In this document: piece after piece, positions 1 to 7,862 of the stretch
Numbering within the stretch: the stretch's first letter is position 1
Layout: each line of letters opens with the position of its first letter
Source of the DNA: Bog-793 sp035625025
Lineage (GTDB): Bacteria; Actinomycetota; Acidimicrobiia; Acidimicrobiales; Bog-793
DNA length: 26,122 bases
Assembly (NCBI GenBank): GCA_035625025.1
Contig: DASPQJ010000006.1
Coordinates: 1-26,122, forward strand
Reading direction: 5' to 3'
Program-made: the position numbers and the translations under genes
The notes under the pieces: model-generated
The model's database searches: none
What the model was told of the DNA's origin: nothing
The model's input: the letters and a program-made list of their open reading frames with translations, nothing else

Positions 1-8
1 CAACGGGT

Positions 9-1010
9 ATGGGCCCGCATTGCATGAAGGTCTTCGACGAGGCAGGAGCGCGTACCTGGCATGCGATCGCGGAGGTCAGCATCCCGTTTGATCACCCGGG
101 GCTTCTGGCGGATCCCCTCGAGGAAGTCATCGGACAGCTGCCAGACGGCTCGCCCTCGGTGAGGGTTGCCTTCTACGTTGCCGAGGACGAGGGAGAGCCG
201 GTCGCCGCCGGGTCGGTGGAGCTCTCGATGCTCGACAACCTGCACCTTGCGGCCGTTCAGATCTTGGTGCCGCCCCAACTGCGCCGTCGGGGATACGGAC
301 GCCAGATGTTCGAGTTTCTGCGCGCCAAGTGTCGTGAAGAGGGTCGTAAAGTCCTCGTCGGCCAGGTCGGCTCCCCGCTTGGCGGCACCTCGGCGGGGGA
401 GTCGTTCGCTCGCGCCCTTGGCGCCAAATCGGTCCTCGAGGAGATCCGCAGGGAACTGCGGCTCGCGGCGATTAATCCCGAGGCGCTAAACGGTCTGGAA
501 GAAGGGGCTCGGTCGCACGCGACGGACTACGAGGTCTTGCAGTGGATTGATCACGCGCCCGACGACGTCCTCGAGGACGCGGCACGACTGGCGGGGCGTC
601 TTATCCGCGACGCACCGATGGGCGATATGAACGTCGAGGCCGAACGCTGGGATGCGGCGCGGCTCCGCGAGTGGGAACAGATCTCCGCCCGCCGCGGCCG
701 CATGCGCGTGAGCACCGGGGCCCGTCACATCGCCTCCAACCGCCTCGTCGGCTACACCGATATCGGCGTCTCCCGGTCACGGCCGCAGATCGCGTACCAG
801 TGGGGCACGCTCGTCGATCCCGAGCACCGAGGTCACCGGCTCGGCATATTGATCAAGGTCGCGAATCTCCGACAACTCGCGCGCGAAATCCCCGGGGTTC
901 AAACGCTCCAGACCTGGAACGCGGCCGCGAACGCGCACATGGTCGCGATTAACGACGCGATGGGCTTTTGTGCGGTCGAGCGGTTCGCGGTGTGGGAAGT
1001 GGAGATCTGA
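9..1010 (+). CDS. Double-GNAT N-acetyltransferase
   Basis: Predicted acyl-CoA dependent N-acetyltransferase of 333 aa with two GNAT folds in tandem, both probably cytoplasmic. In the N-terminal copy the acetyl-CoA loop is seen at residues 87-100 (VPPQLRRRGYGRQM, the R/Q-x-x-G-x-G pattern). In the C-terminal copy it lies at 269-283 (VDPEHRGHRLG), followed by the N-x-x-M-x-x-x-N-x-x-x-G-F motif at 308-320 typical of the fold. This double layout is common in actinobacterial acetyltransferases such as the mycothiol synthase type, but nothing here names the substrate. The ATG at 9 is the first in the window and a second in-frame ATG is at 24. The frame is open to the left edge, so the true start could lie outside. 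The next gene faces it from the other strand after a long spacer. Confidence 0.85.
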   Translation: MGPHCMKVFDEAGARTWHAIAEVSIPFDHPGLLADPLEEVIGQLPDGSPSVRVAFYVAEDEGEPVAAGSVELSMLDNLHLAAVQILVPPQLRRRGYGRQMFEFLRAKCREEGRKVLVGQVGSPLGGTSAGESFARALGAKSVLEEIRRELRLAAINPEALNGLEEGARSHATDYEVLQWIDHAPDDVLEDAARLAGRLIRDAPMGDMNVEAERWDAARLREWEQISARRGRMRVSTGARHIASNRLVGYTDIGVSRSRPQIAYQWGTLVDPEHRGHRLGILIKVANLRQLAREIPGVQTLQTWNAAANAHMVAINDAMGFCAVERFAVWEVEI

Positions 1011-1025
1011 AGGCGGGTTGGCGGC

Positions 1026-1055
1026 TTGACAGGGCGTCCCTAAACCGCCGATAAG
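1026..1055 (+). promoter_or_regulatory. Sigma70-like promoter candidate
   Basis: A perfect TTGACA (1026-1031) is followed after 18 bp by GATAAG (1050-1055), four of six matches to a -10 box. It points right into the spacer where no protein gene is seen, and starts 16 bp after the acetyltransferase stop codon. Confidence 0.35.
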
Positions 1056-1068
1056 GTTCGTTATGTAA

Positions 1069-1629
1069 GGTTCACATCGATTTAGGCCAGGGAGGCGAAG
1101 CGCTCTGGAGTGGGTCGCGCTCCCCCGTCTGACGCAATCGGAGGTGGAGCAGGACCACTGGCGGGCGGGGGGACGTGGTGTCGATGGAGCGAGGAGTCGG
1201 GTTGTGACTACTTGCAGCTTGGGCCGAGCGGTCGGGCCCGGTGACGGGGGCCGTTCGCGTTGTGGGTACGCAGGATCGGAGCGACGGCGTGGAGCAGTGA
1301 GGATGCGGGGTCACTGAGAGGTTGATTGAGGTGATCGGGCGCGGTGACCGGTAAGACCGCGCCGTGGCGACGGGTGGGCGCGGGAGTAGCCCAGCTGCGC
1401 GGAGTACTGGTGGGATTCGTGGAAGGAGAGGCCGATGTCCACGTTGGCCCGATTCTGATGTCCATGGCCATGAGAAGGTGCCTGCCCTTTGATGGGGGAC
1501 GCTTCTCCCCCGCGAGTAGCAGCTAAGGCGCGTTGAGGGTCGGTATCAGGTGGTCGCTTGACCCACGGCGCTTGCGGCGTCTATCACCTTCGAGCCAGCG
1601 GCTCGAAGGTGTTTCGGCGGTTCACATCG
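1069..1629. repeat. 11-bp direct repeat GGTTCACATCG, 550 bp apart
   Basis: GGTTCACATCG occurs at 1069-1079 and again at 1619-1629, bracketing the hairpin-rich part of the spacer. The flanking bases differ, so the identity is confined to the 11 bp. This could be a target-site duplication or a recombination scar; no terminal inverted repeats are seen. Confidence 0.4.
1585..1611. terminator. Perfect 12-bp hairpin
   Basis: CACCTTCGAGCC and its exact complement are separated by only three bases (AGC). On the plus strand the stem is followed by GTTTCGG, a very short T run; on the minus strand there is no T run. It lies between a spacer promoter candidate and the 3' end of the convergent trpB2 gene, so it may end transcription from either side. 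Confidence 0.5.
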
Positions 1630-1768
1630 CGGGGCGATCAGCGGAAACGGGGCCATCGGTGCTGTAAGTGGGCGGTTGAGCCTCGCACGGTGTCGGACAC
1701 GGGAACCTTCTGGCAAGGCTTGTCGTACAGGATTCGGAGTTGCGTCGTTGGTTGAGGGGCGAGGGCCC

Positions 1769-3019
1769 TCAGGCGTCGATCATCCGTCCGTGGAGATAGT
1801 CGTCGTACGCGCTGAGATCGAGGAGACCGTGGCCAGAGTACGAGAACAGGATGACCTTTTCCTGGCCGGCTTCCTTCGCGGCTAGGGCCTCATCGATGAC
1901 CGCCCGTATAGCGTGCGCCGTTTCGGGCGCGGGAATCGTCCCCTGAGTGCGGGCGAACTGAATGGCGGCGTCGAACACCTTGAGCTGCGGATAGGCAACA
2001 GCACGCATGCGGCCGTGTTGTACGAGGTTGCAGATGATCGGCGCGTCACCGTGGTATCGAAGGCCACCGGCGTGGATCGGGGACGGTACGAAGTCGTGCC
2101 CGAGCGTGTACATCGCCAGCAAGGGGGTCATCCCTGCCGTGTCGCCGAAGTCGTACTGGAAAGGGCCTTCCGTGAGGGTAGGACAGGCGGTGGGTTCCAC
2201 GGCGAGCAAATCCACCCCCTCGTCGGGCACGAAAGGCGAGGAGATGCCCCCGAAGTTGGAGCCGCCGCCGCAGCAGCCGATGACGATGTCCGGTCGCTCC
2301 TCCCCCGCGAGTTGCAACTGTTCCTTGGCCTCGAGGCCGATCACCGTCTGGTGCAGTAAGACGTGGTTCAGCACCGAGCCGAGCGAGTAATGAGAGTGGC
2401 CCTGAGTCACCACGTCGCGCACCGCGTCACTGATCGCCGCACCGAGCGAACCGGGGCTGGCGGGATCATCGATCGGAGAAGGCTCGACATCCGCCCCCCA
2501 GGTCTCCATCATCACCCGGCGATACGGCTTCTGTTCGAACGAGGCGCGCACCATGTAGACCTTGCATTCGAGGCCGAAGAGCGAGCAGGCGTAAGCGAGC
2601 GCGCTCCCCCACTGCCCCGCGCCGGTCTCTGTCGCAAGGCGTGAGACGCCTTCTGTTCGGTTGAAAAAAGCCTGAGGTACGGCGGTGTTCGGCTTGTGGG
2701 AACCCGCGGGCGAAACGGACTCGTCCTTGTAGTAGATGCGCGCCGGCGTCTTTAGGGCGCGCTCAAGGCGATCGGCACGCACGAGAGGCGTAGGTCGCCA
2801 GGCCCGCAATACGTCGAGAACTTCACCCGGGATGTCAACCCAGAGGTCGCCCGTAACCTCCTGCCCGATGAGTGCCATGGGAAAGAGTGGCGCAAGGTCG
2901 TCTGGACCGACGGGTTCGCGGGTCACCGGGTGCAACGGCGGCTGGAGGGGCGCCGGAAGGCGCGGTACGACGTTGAACCACGCCGTGGGAAGTCGATCTT
3001 CAGGGAGGATCCAGCGCAT
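1769..3019 (-). CDS. trpB: TrpB2-type tryptophan synthase beta chain
   Basis: PLP enzyme that joins indole and L-serine to make L-tryptophan. The 416-aa product has the PLP lysine in GSHKPNTA (Lys109), the ETGAGQWG loop (131-138) and the phosphate-binding GGGSN (251-255). The SHKPNT form and the long N-terminal part (RWILPEDRLPTAWFNV) are those of the TrpB2 subfamily rather than the TrpA-partnered TrpB1. The ATG at 3019 is chosen because AGGAG lies 8 nt upstream; the frame runs open upstream to another ATG at 3127, but that extra part is not protein-like. No trpA or other trp gene is in the window. Stand-alone TrpB2 enzymes are thought to salvage free indole or act on related substrates, and that is my inference here. 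Confidence 0.93.
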   Translation of the reverse strand: MRWILPEDRLPTAWFNVVPRLPAPLQPPLHPVTREPVGPDDLAPLFPMALIGQEVTGDLWVDIPGEVLDVLRAWRPTPLVRADRLERALKTPARIYYKDESVSPAGSHKPNTAVPQAFFNRTEGVSRLATETGAGQWGSALAYACSLFGLECKVYMVRASFEQKPYRRVMMETWGADVEPSPIDDPASPGSLGAAISDAVRDVVTQGHSHYSLGSVLNHVLLHQTVIGLEAKEQLQLAGEERPDIVIGCCGGGSNFGGISSPFVPDEGVDLLAVEPTACPTLTEGPFQYDFGDTAGMTPLLAMYTLGHDFVPSPIHAGGLRYHGDAPIICNLVQHGRMRAVAYPQLKVFDAAIQFARTQGTIPAPETAHAIRAVIDEALAAKEAGQEKVILFSYSGHGLLDLSAYDDYLHGRMIDA

Positions 3020-3147
3020 GGTCACTCTCCTTGTCGTTTTGTCTTGTCGATCGTCTCGCTTCTTGTCCCCGCTCCAAGCGCGAACCCCAGGTGGAATGAC
3101 GGAGCGACGGACTTCGGTCATTGGCAATGTACTGGGTGACCGCCTTG

Positions 3148-3176
3148 CCGTGCCGGGCAGTGTCTTTTGGGCACGG
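3148..3176 (-). promoter_or_regulatory. Hairpin in trpB2 leader region
   Basis: CCGTGCC (3148-3154) and GGCACGG (3170-3176) form a 7-bp stem with a 15-nt loop in the 276-bp spacer upstream of the trpB2 start. I looked for a T-box or trp attenuator and found no T-box signature and no Trp-rich leader peptide. The function is unknown. Confidence 0.25.
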
Positions 3177-3295
3177 TCGCGTCGTTAAGGGCACTACGCG
3201 CGACTATCCGGCAAGGGTCAGGGAGCTGGTGTCGGCAATCTGGGAGTGGCGATTACGGTTTGGCAGATCACAACCGCGTCGAGAATCTGAGTTGC

Positions 3296-5083
3296 CTACG
3301 AGGCGAGCGGGATGCCAGGGCTCGATCGAGGGTCGCGGGCTTGAGGTGTGCTCCGTTGGAGCTCGGCGACAGCCTCCGGCGGGAGCGGGCGGGCGAAGAG
3401 GAAGCCCTGGCCGACGTCACAGTTGAGCAGGGCGAGCTCGTCTAGCTGTTCAGTGGTTTCGATCCCCTCGGCCACGACGGACATGCCGAGCGCGTGCGCC
3501 ATCGCCGTGACGGCGGCGACGATCTCGCGGTTACGAGGACTTCGACCGACCTGTTCGACGAAGCTGCGATCGATCTTCAAGATGTCGACCCGAAGTCGCT
3601 GCAGGTGGGCGAGCGTCGAATATCCGGTCCCGAAGTCGTCGAGGGCGAGTCGCACCCCGAAGGCCGAGAGCCCTGCGAGCGTTGCTTCGACGTCGCCGGC
3701 CTCGCCTATGAGGGCTGTCTCCGTGACTTCGAGACAGAGCCGCGAGGGATCAAGGCCGTGGTTCGCGAGCACCTTGGCGACTCGTGTCGCCAAGCTCGGA
3801 TCGGTGAGCTCGCGACCAGAGACGTTCACTGCCATCGTGAAATCGTCCGGCCAGCCATCTTCACCCAACCAGGCGGAAAGCTGGCGACAAGCCTCGTCCA
3901 GGACGAAACCGTCGACCTGTGTGATCAATCCTCGTTCCTCGGCGAGCGGGATGAACTCGATCGGTGGGACGACCCCCCGCGTCGGGTGGTTCCAGCGCAC
4001 CAGGGCCTCGACACCCCGCAGAGAGCTGTCTTCGACTGAGAACAGGGGTTGGTACAAGAGGAACAGTGCCGAAGTGTCAAGAGCTCCCCGGAGTTCAGCT
4101 TCCAGCGCGTGGTTGGCCATCACCCGGGAGCGCTGTGAAGGAGTGAACACTTGGAAACGGTTCTTTCCCGCCTCCTTCGCTTCGTACATCGCGGCATCGG
4201 CTTCCTGCAAGAGCTCACCGGGGTCGACGATCGGATCGCTGGTGAGGACGATTCCGACGCTGGCGGTAGTGGAGAGGTCGACGCCGTCCTCGACGAAGGG
4301 CTGAGCAACCGCCCGGACGACCCGGTCACCGAGCAGGCGCGGGTCGTCGTCGTCCCGCAAACCGGTGCAGAGCATGACGAATTCGTCCCCGCCGAGGCGG
4401 GCGACGGTGTCGGCCCGGCGCGTCACGTTCGTCAAACGTCGCGCCACCTCGACGAGCACCTTGTCCCCGACGTCGTGTCCAAAGGAGTCGTTGATCGTCT
4501 TGAAATTGTCGAGGTCGACGAACAGCAGCGCGAGACGTCCCGGATGGCGTTCAAGAAGCGCCAAGGCCTGGGAAAGTCGGTCTGTAAGTGCGACCCGATT
4601 GGCTAGGCCCGTCACGGCGTCGTGGAGCGACTGGAAGGTGAGCGCCTGCTCCGCCGCGATCTGGGCAGTCACGTCCCGGGAGATGCCAAAGGTGCCGATG
4701 ACCCGACCCTCGTCGTCACGCAGGGGGGACTTGGTTGTCGAGACCCAGACGTCGGGGTGGTTCCGAAAGGTCTCGCGCTCGACCTTGCCGACGACCGGTT
4801 CGCCGGTCCGGATGATGCGCTGTTCGTCCTCGAAGGCTGCCACGGCATGCGGCTCGCTGAAGATGTCGAAGTCCGTCTTGCCGAGGACGCCCTCGGCCGA
4901 ACGTCCTGAGGCCTCGCCGTCAATCCATCCCTGGCTCACGAAAAGGAAACGGCTTTCGAGATCCTTGAAGTAGATGCGCTCTTCCGGGCTCTTGAGCAAG
5001 TTGTCCATGCAAAGACGCTTCAGGTCCCCTCGCGAAACCTGTCCGTTCCGGCGGCGAGGAGTTGACCTCGTTGATTCGGTCAT
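3296..5083 (-). CDS. PAS-GGDEF-EAL cyclic-di-GMP enzyme
   Basis: Bifunctional-type signalling protein of 595 aa that may both make and break cyclic-di-GMP. A PAS sensor domain spans about residues 34-146. The GGDEF domain (150-312) has an intact GGDEF motif at 231-235 and an RxxD product-inhibition site (RRAD, 222-225) five residues before it. The EAL domain (325-575) keeps EAL at 359-361, EVTET, DDFGTGYS (482-489) with the following KIDRSF, and VVAEGIET. Both active sites therefore look complete. No membrane segment is seen, so it is probably cytosolic, with the PAS domain sensing a small ligand or redox state. The ATG at 5083 is chosen for AGGA about 7 nt upstream; the frame extends 110 codons further but that part is not protein-like and covers the AT-rich control region. 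Confidence 0.93.
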   Translation of the reverse strand: MTESTRSTPRRRNGQVSRGDLKRLCMDNLLKSPEERIYFKDLESRFLFVSQGWIDGEASGRSAEGVLGKTDFDIFSEPHAVAAFEDEQRIIRTGEPVVGKVERETFRNHPDVWVSTTKSPLRDDEGRVIGTFGISRDVTAQIAAEQALTFQSLHDAVTGLANRVALTDRLSQALALLERHPGRLALLFVDLDNFKTINDSFGHDVGDKVLVEVARRLTNVTRRADTVARLGGDEFVMLCTGLRDDDDPRLLGDRVVRAVAQPFVEDGVDLSTTASVGIVLTSDPIVDPGELLQEADAAMYEAKEAGKNRFQVFTPSQRSRVMANHALEAELRGALDTSALFLLYQPLFSVEDSSLRGVEALVRWNHPTRGVVPPIEFIPLAEERGLITQVDGFVLDEACRQLSAWLGEDGWPDDFTMAVNVSGRELTDPSLATRVAKVLANHGLDPSRLCLEVTETALIGEAGDVEATLAGLSAFGVRLALDDFGTGYSTLAHLQRLRVDILKIDRSFVEQVGRSPRNREIVAAVTAMAHALGMSVVAEGIETTEQLDELALLNCDVGQGFLFARPLPPEAVAELQRSTPQARDPRSSPGIPLAS

Positions 5084-5185
5084 CGCGTTGTCCTTCCGGT
5101 GGCCCGGGTGCTCGAATAAGGGCGCACGTCGCCGGTTTCCGTCCAGAGGACGAGCAGGTATCGTCCGGTCGCTTGGATCGGTTTT

Positions 5186-5219
5186 TCGATGCATACCATA
5201 TGCGTATGGTATCGATCGA
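5186..5219. promoter_or_regulatory. 34-bp near-perfect palindrome, probable operator
   Basis: The core is ATACCATA-TGCG-TATGGTAT (5193-5212), a perfect 8-bp inverted repeat. The symmetry extends outward through TCGAT on each side with two mismatched bases per arm (13 of 15 positions pair). It lies about 105-135 bp upstream of the cyclic-di-GMP enzyme start, a position fitting a dimeric transcription factor site. Confidence 0.55.
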
Positions 5220-5241
5220 GATTGGTGGCACATGGTGATTA

Positions 5242-5313
5242 GACATATGTTGCTCAGTCGGGCTGGGCAATATATGGCACAGTTATCCGGGAGACCTGAA
5301 CAATATATGTCAC
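5242..5313. promoter_or_regulatory. Three CAAYATATGKC boxes
   Basis: CAATATATGGCAC (5268-5280) and CAATATATGTCAC (5301-5313) are direct repeats exactly 33 bp apart, about three helical turns. A third copy, CAACATATGTC, is on the minus strand at 5242-5252. Each box is itself nearly palindromic around ATATG. On the minus strand two boxes also read CATATATTG, so they might double as -10 elements of the promoter for the cyclic-di-GMP gene. Confidence 0.5.
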
Positions 5314-5760
5314 GATTCGGGAGTCGATAGTGATGATCTCGGACTGGTGAGCGCGGCCAATCGAGTCGCGTCAGTGTTGGAGAAAGGAGGTCATCACTAC
5401 GGCGAGGGGTCAAACGCGTGATCGAGACCGTGCTTCATCCGATCCGGCACGGTGTGGCGCTCTCGAGGTGGACGGTTCGTTGTCCGTGGCCCTATTTGTG
5501 GAAGACGGGTGCTGATATGCGCGCGACATGGTGCTCGTCTCGCTGGAAATAGGCGGCATATCTTCTCGAACGGTGAGGGTTGGAAATGTCCCGGCGGGGT
5601 TCGTTATGGGCGGTTCCGTGTTGGGTCGGCTCCGGGCTGCGGGAAGGCCGGGCCCCGGGGACCGTAGGGGGAGGCGTTGTCGGGCAACACTGAAGACGTT
5701 CCGGCCGCTGAGGTGGTGGACGGTAAGTGTGCGCGTTTGGAAGCTGAGAGGGGCCGGTAA

Positions 5761-6468
5761 CTAAGAGTTGGTGGAGTAGCTGTCCGGGAGGGCGGCGCGG
5801 AGGCGGACGGGCCCGTTCGGGACCAGCTCGAGAATCGCGTAGCAGCTCAGGGGGAATCCGCGGGCGAGGGCTTCCTGCAGCCGGGGGTACGGGTGCGGTT
5901 CGAGGAAGCCGACCGTTTGGCCGTCGAGTGAGAGTGCCCAGTGATCGTCGTCCGGTGCGAGAAGCGCAGTTTGTTGGTGTTGCGTTCGGTTGGCGTTGCC
6001 ATGGCGTGACTGGATCAGCAGTTGGGAGTGACGGGGCCGGAGCTCTACGGGGAACGCGTTGATCGGCGGAAGGAACGGTTCGCCTTTGGAACGAACCGCG
6101 GGTTTCGTATGGAGCCAGACGCGGCCCTCCTCGTCGGCGTCGAGTTCGGCGCGACAGGTTGCTCGGAGGCCCCGTTGGTGGAGCTCGTCGATGACTTCTC
6201 GGAATGTGTAGGCGGAATCGTACGGGATAGCCGCGACCTGTGAGCCGCTTACGAACACGCGGATTTCTCCGGCGTATTGGCCCGCTGTTTGGATTCTGAG
6301 TTCCGCGGTGACGAGCCGTCCGTATTGCTGAACAAGGCGCTGTGTGTCGCGACAGAAAGAGGCCCCGGCCGCGGGGAACGTCTCGAGCGTCTCGTGGAGT
6401 GTCGGCCAGGCGAGCCAAGTGGCGGCAGGAGGCCGTGGCGAGTAGACGTGCCGCCGCAATAGGGGCAT
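5761..6468 (-). CDS. Two-repeat HIRAN-like hypothetical protein
   Basis: I do not recognise this 235-aa protein as a named family. It contains two related segments. The first (about 54-123) runs through VFVSGSQVAAIPYD, then a helix ending in RGLRATCRAEL and VWLHTKP. The second (about 176-228) runs through LSLDGQTVGFL, a helix ending in RGFPLSCYAIL and VRLRAALP. The pattern (small strand, G-x-x-V-G-x-L, helix, G-L/P-x-x-C-x-A-x-L, closing strand) resembles the HIRAN-like domain found in many actinobacterial proteins, where it is thought to bind DNA ends or stalled forks; here that is inference. A Gln/His/Asn-rich linker joins the copies. The ATG at 6468 has no clear ribosome binding site. The gene is divergent from the methyltransferase. 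Confidence 0.6.
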   Translation of the reverse strand: MPLLRRHVYSPRPPAATWLAWPTLHETLETFPAAGASFCRDTQRLVQQYGRLVTAELRIQTAGQYAGEIRVFVSGSQVAAIPYDSAYTFREVIDELHQRGLRATCRAELDADEEGRVWLHTKPAVRSKGEPFLPPINAFPVELRPRHSQLLIQSRHGNANRTQHQQTALLAPDDDHWALSLDGQTVGFLEPHPYPRLQEALARGFPLSCYAILELVPNGPVRLRAALPDSYSTNS

Positions 6469-6657
6469 GGGACGAAGTTAGTGCGAGGGCACTGCTTGTC
6501 GTGCCGGGTGCGCGCGCTGGGACGGGACGACCCGTGGAGCTGGGATCGTGCCGCAGACGGGTAGGTCGGCAGAATGGGGTGCCGGACGCGGAGCGGATTC
6601 CCACCCCGTGTTTGACGCGGACCATTTAGAGCAATCGACGCTCGCGGATGGGGCTGT

Positions 6658-7599
6658 GTGGACTCTCCGACGCAAGTAGTTTTTCGGGCGGTGACCGGGG
6701 ACCTGAGCGCCGCAGAGTGGTGCTGTCGGGTCTGTCATGGCGACACGAGGCCCGCGGGCAGGTGTTGGGGCCGAGCAGCAAACCGAGAATTCGAATTACG
6801 ACAATGTTCAGGTTGCGGATTTGTATTCGTGGCCGATCCATGGCTCGAGTTGGAGCGTATCTACGATTCGGCGTACTACGAGGGTCGAGGCGCAGATCCG
6901 CGAGTGGACTTTGAAGGAGAGCGTCGCCATCCGCAAACGACGATCCGCCGGCATGAGTGGGTGGGGATCGTCCGACGCGTGGGCTCACTCGTCCCATTGA
7001 CTGCCGAGTCGACCTGGCTGGATTACGGGTGCGGGCTCGGTGGATTCGTGGCGTTTCTTCACAGGCTGGGCTATCGGGGGGCCATCGGGTTCGAACCAAG
7101 TCCGGCTGCTAGAGATCTCGCCCTGCCCGGAGTCAGGCTGCTCCCCCCCGGTCAGCTGGAGGAAGGTCTTCGACAGTTCGATGTCGTGACCGCGATTGAC
7201 GTGATGGAACACGTGTCGGATCCAGTGGTCGAGCTCACACGGATGCGCACGCTCCTCCGTCCAGGTGGGTTGTTGTTCGTGATGACCGGTAACGTGCAGC
7301 GCCACCGAAACCGTGTTTCGAGCTGGCGTTACGTAAATCCTGACTTTCACATCTCGTTTTTCGAACCGAGGACGCTCGCGATCGCGATGGAAAAGGCGGG
7401 GCTTCGGCCGGCGTTCCCGGGTTACGGTCCGGGTTGGACAGAGATCCTCCGCTATCGAGTCCTCAAGAATCTATGGCGGCACCGAGATCACCCCCTTGAC
7501 GGTCTCGTTCCGTGGTCCGTTGTGTGTCGAGTCGTCGATCGCTGGATCGGTCTGAGCGGCCAGCCAGTGGGTTGGAGCCCGCTTCCCCTCGAGGCGTGA
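6658..7599 (+). CDS. Zinc-finger class I SAM methyltransferase
   Basis: 313-aa S-adenosylmethionine-dependent methyltransferase. The N-terminal part has a zinc ribbon, CRVC (23-26) paired with CSGC (50-53), followed by a linker with SAYYEG. The Rossmann core begins with motif I LDYGCGLGGF (121-130), has the ribose-binding acid in GFEPS (Glu146), and continues with FDVVTAIDVMEHV and the LLRPGGLLFV strand. This zinc-ribbon plus methyltransferase architecture is typical of enzymes acting on sugar nucleotides or glycan precursors, so a role in surface glycan or natural-product modification is likely but unproven. The start is a GTG at 6658 behind GGATGGGG; no in-frame ATG lies nearby. No glycosyltransferase or other sugar gene is adjacent. 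Confidence 0.85.
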   Translation: MDSPTQVVFRAVTGDLSAAEWCCRVCHGDTRPAGRCWGRAANREFELRQCSGCGFVFVADPWLELERIYDSAYYEGRGADPRVDFEGERRHPQTTIRRHEWVGIVRRVGSLVPLTAESTWLDYGCGLGGFVAFLHRLGYRGAIGFEPSPAARDLALPGVRLLPPGQLEEGLRQFDVVTAIDVMEHVSDPVVELTRMRTLLRPGGLLFVMTGNVQRHRNRVSSWRYVNPDFHISFFEPRTLAIAMEKAGLRPAFPGYGPGWTEILRYRVLKNLWRHRDHPLDGLVPWSVVCRVVDRWIGLSGQPVGWSPLPLEA

Positions 7600-7862
7600 C
7601 GGTTACGCGACCCGTGACGCGGGTAACGCATTCGGATGAGAGCGCGCCGTCAGTGCCGCGATGGCTTGTCGACACCTGGCCTGATTCGGTCGATGAGGGG
7701 ATCGGGAGGGTGCTTTAAGCATTCCGGCAGCCGCGCGGTCTGAGGTCATCGAGGATGCGCGCCGGGATGAGACGGCGTGTGGCGCCACGGCATCTTGCGG
7801 CGGTTTGCCGGGAGTGTGGGGTGCCGTGCTGGGAAGAGGGAACGCTCTCCCGTCCGTCGGGG
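7600..7862. other. Spacer without a gene
   Basis: No credible reading frame. An imperfect hairpin with a bulge (GTTA...CCCG / CGGG-TAAC, about 7602-7627) follows the methyltransferase stop and might be a weak terminator. Open frames on both strands are short and Arg/Ser-rich. Confidence 0.35.

Larger units (their letters stand above)
1011..1768. other. 758-bp spacer without a credible gene, hairpin-rich
   Basis: No reading frame here has convincing protein character; short frames exist but are Arg/Pro/Gly-rich and lack a ribosome binding site. The plus strand is G-rich and holds several short hairpins: GGCGCGGT/ACCGCGCC (1338-1345 with 1356-1363), the palindrome CATGGCCATG (1463-1472), GGGGGA/TCCCCC (1494-1499 with 1506-1511), GTGGTC/GACCCAC with one bulge (1550-1566) and a perfect 12-bp stem at 1585-1611. 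A promoter-like sequence lies at the left end and an 11-bp direct repeat flanks about 540 bp. A structured RNA or a small non-autonomous element would explain this; so might chance in GC-rich DNA. Confidence 0.5.
5084..5760. other. Spacer with AT-rich control region
   Basis: A 677-bp stretch between two minus-strand genes. The part next to the cyclic-di-GMP gene (5186-5313) is markedly AT-rich for this window and carries the palindromes listed separately. The rest (about 5320-5760) has no credible gene; several overlapping open frames are Arg/Pro/Gly-rich on both strands. Confidence 0.5.

Noticed and set aside
3020..3295. T-box or trp attenuator upstream of trpB2
   Set aside because: No T-box bulge sequence, no Trp-rich leader peptide and no terminator with a T run were found.
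5492..6625. 377-aa minus-strand open frame
   Set aside because: Arg/Pro-rich throughout and overlaps the HIRAN-like gene in another frame; it results from few stop codons in GC-rich DNA.
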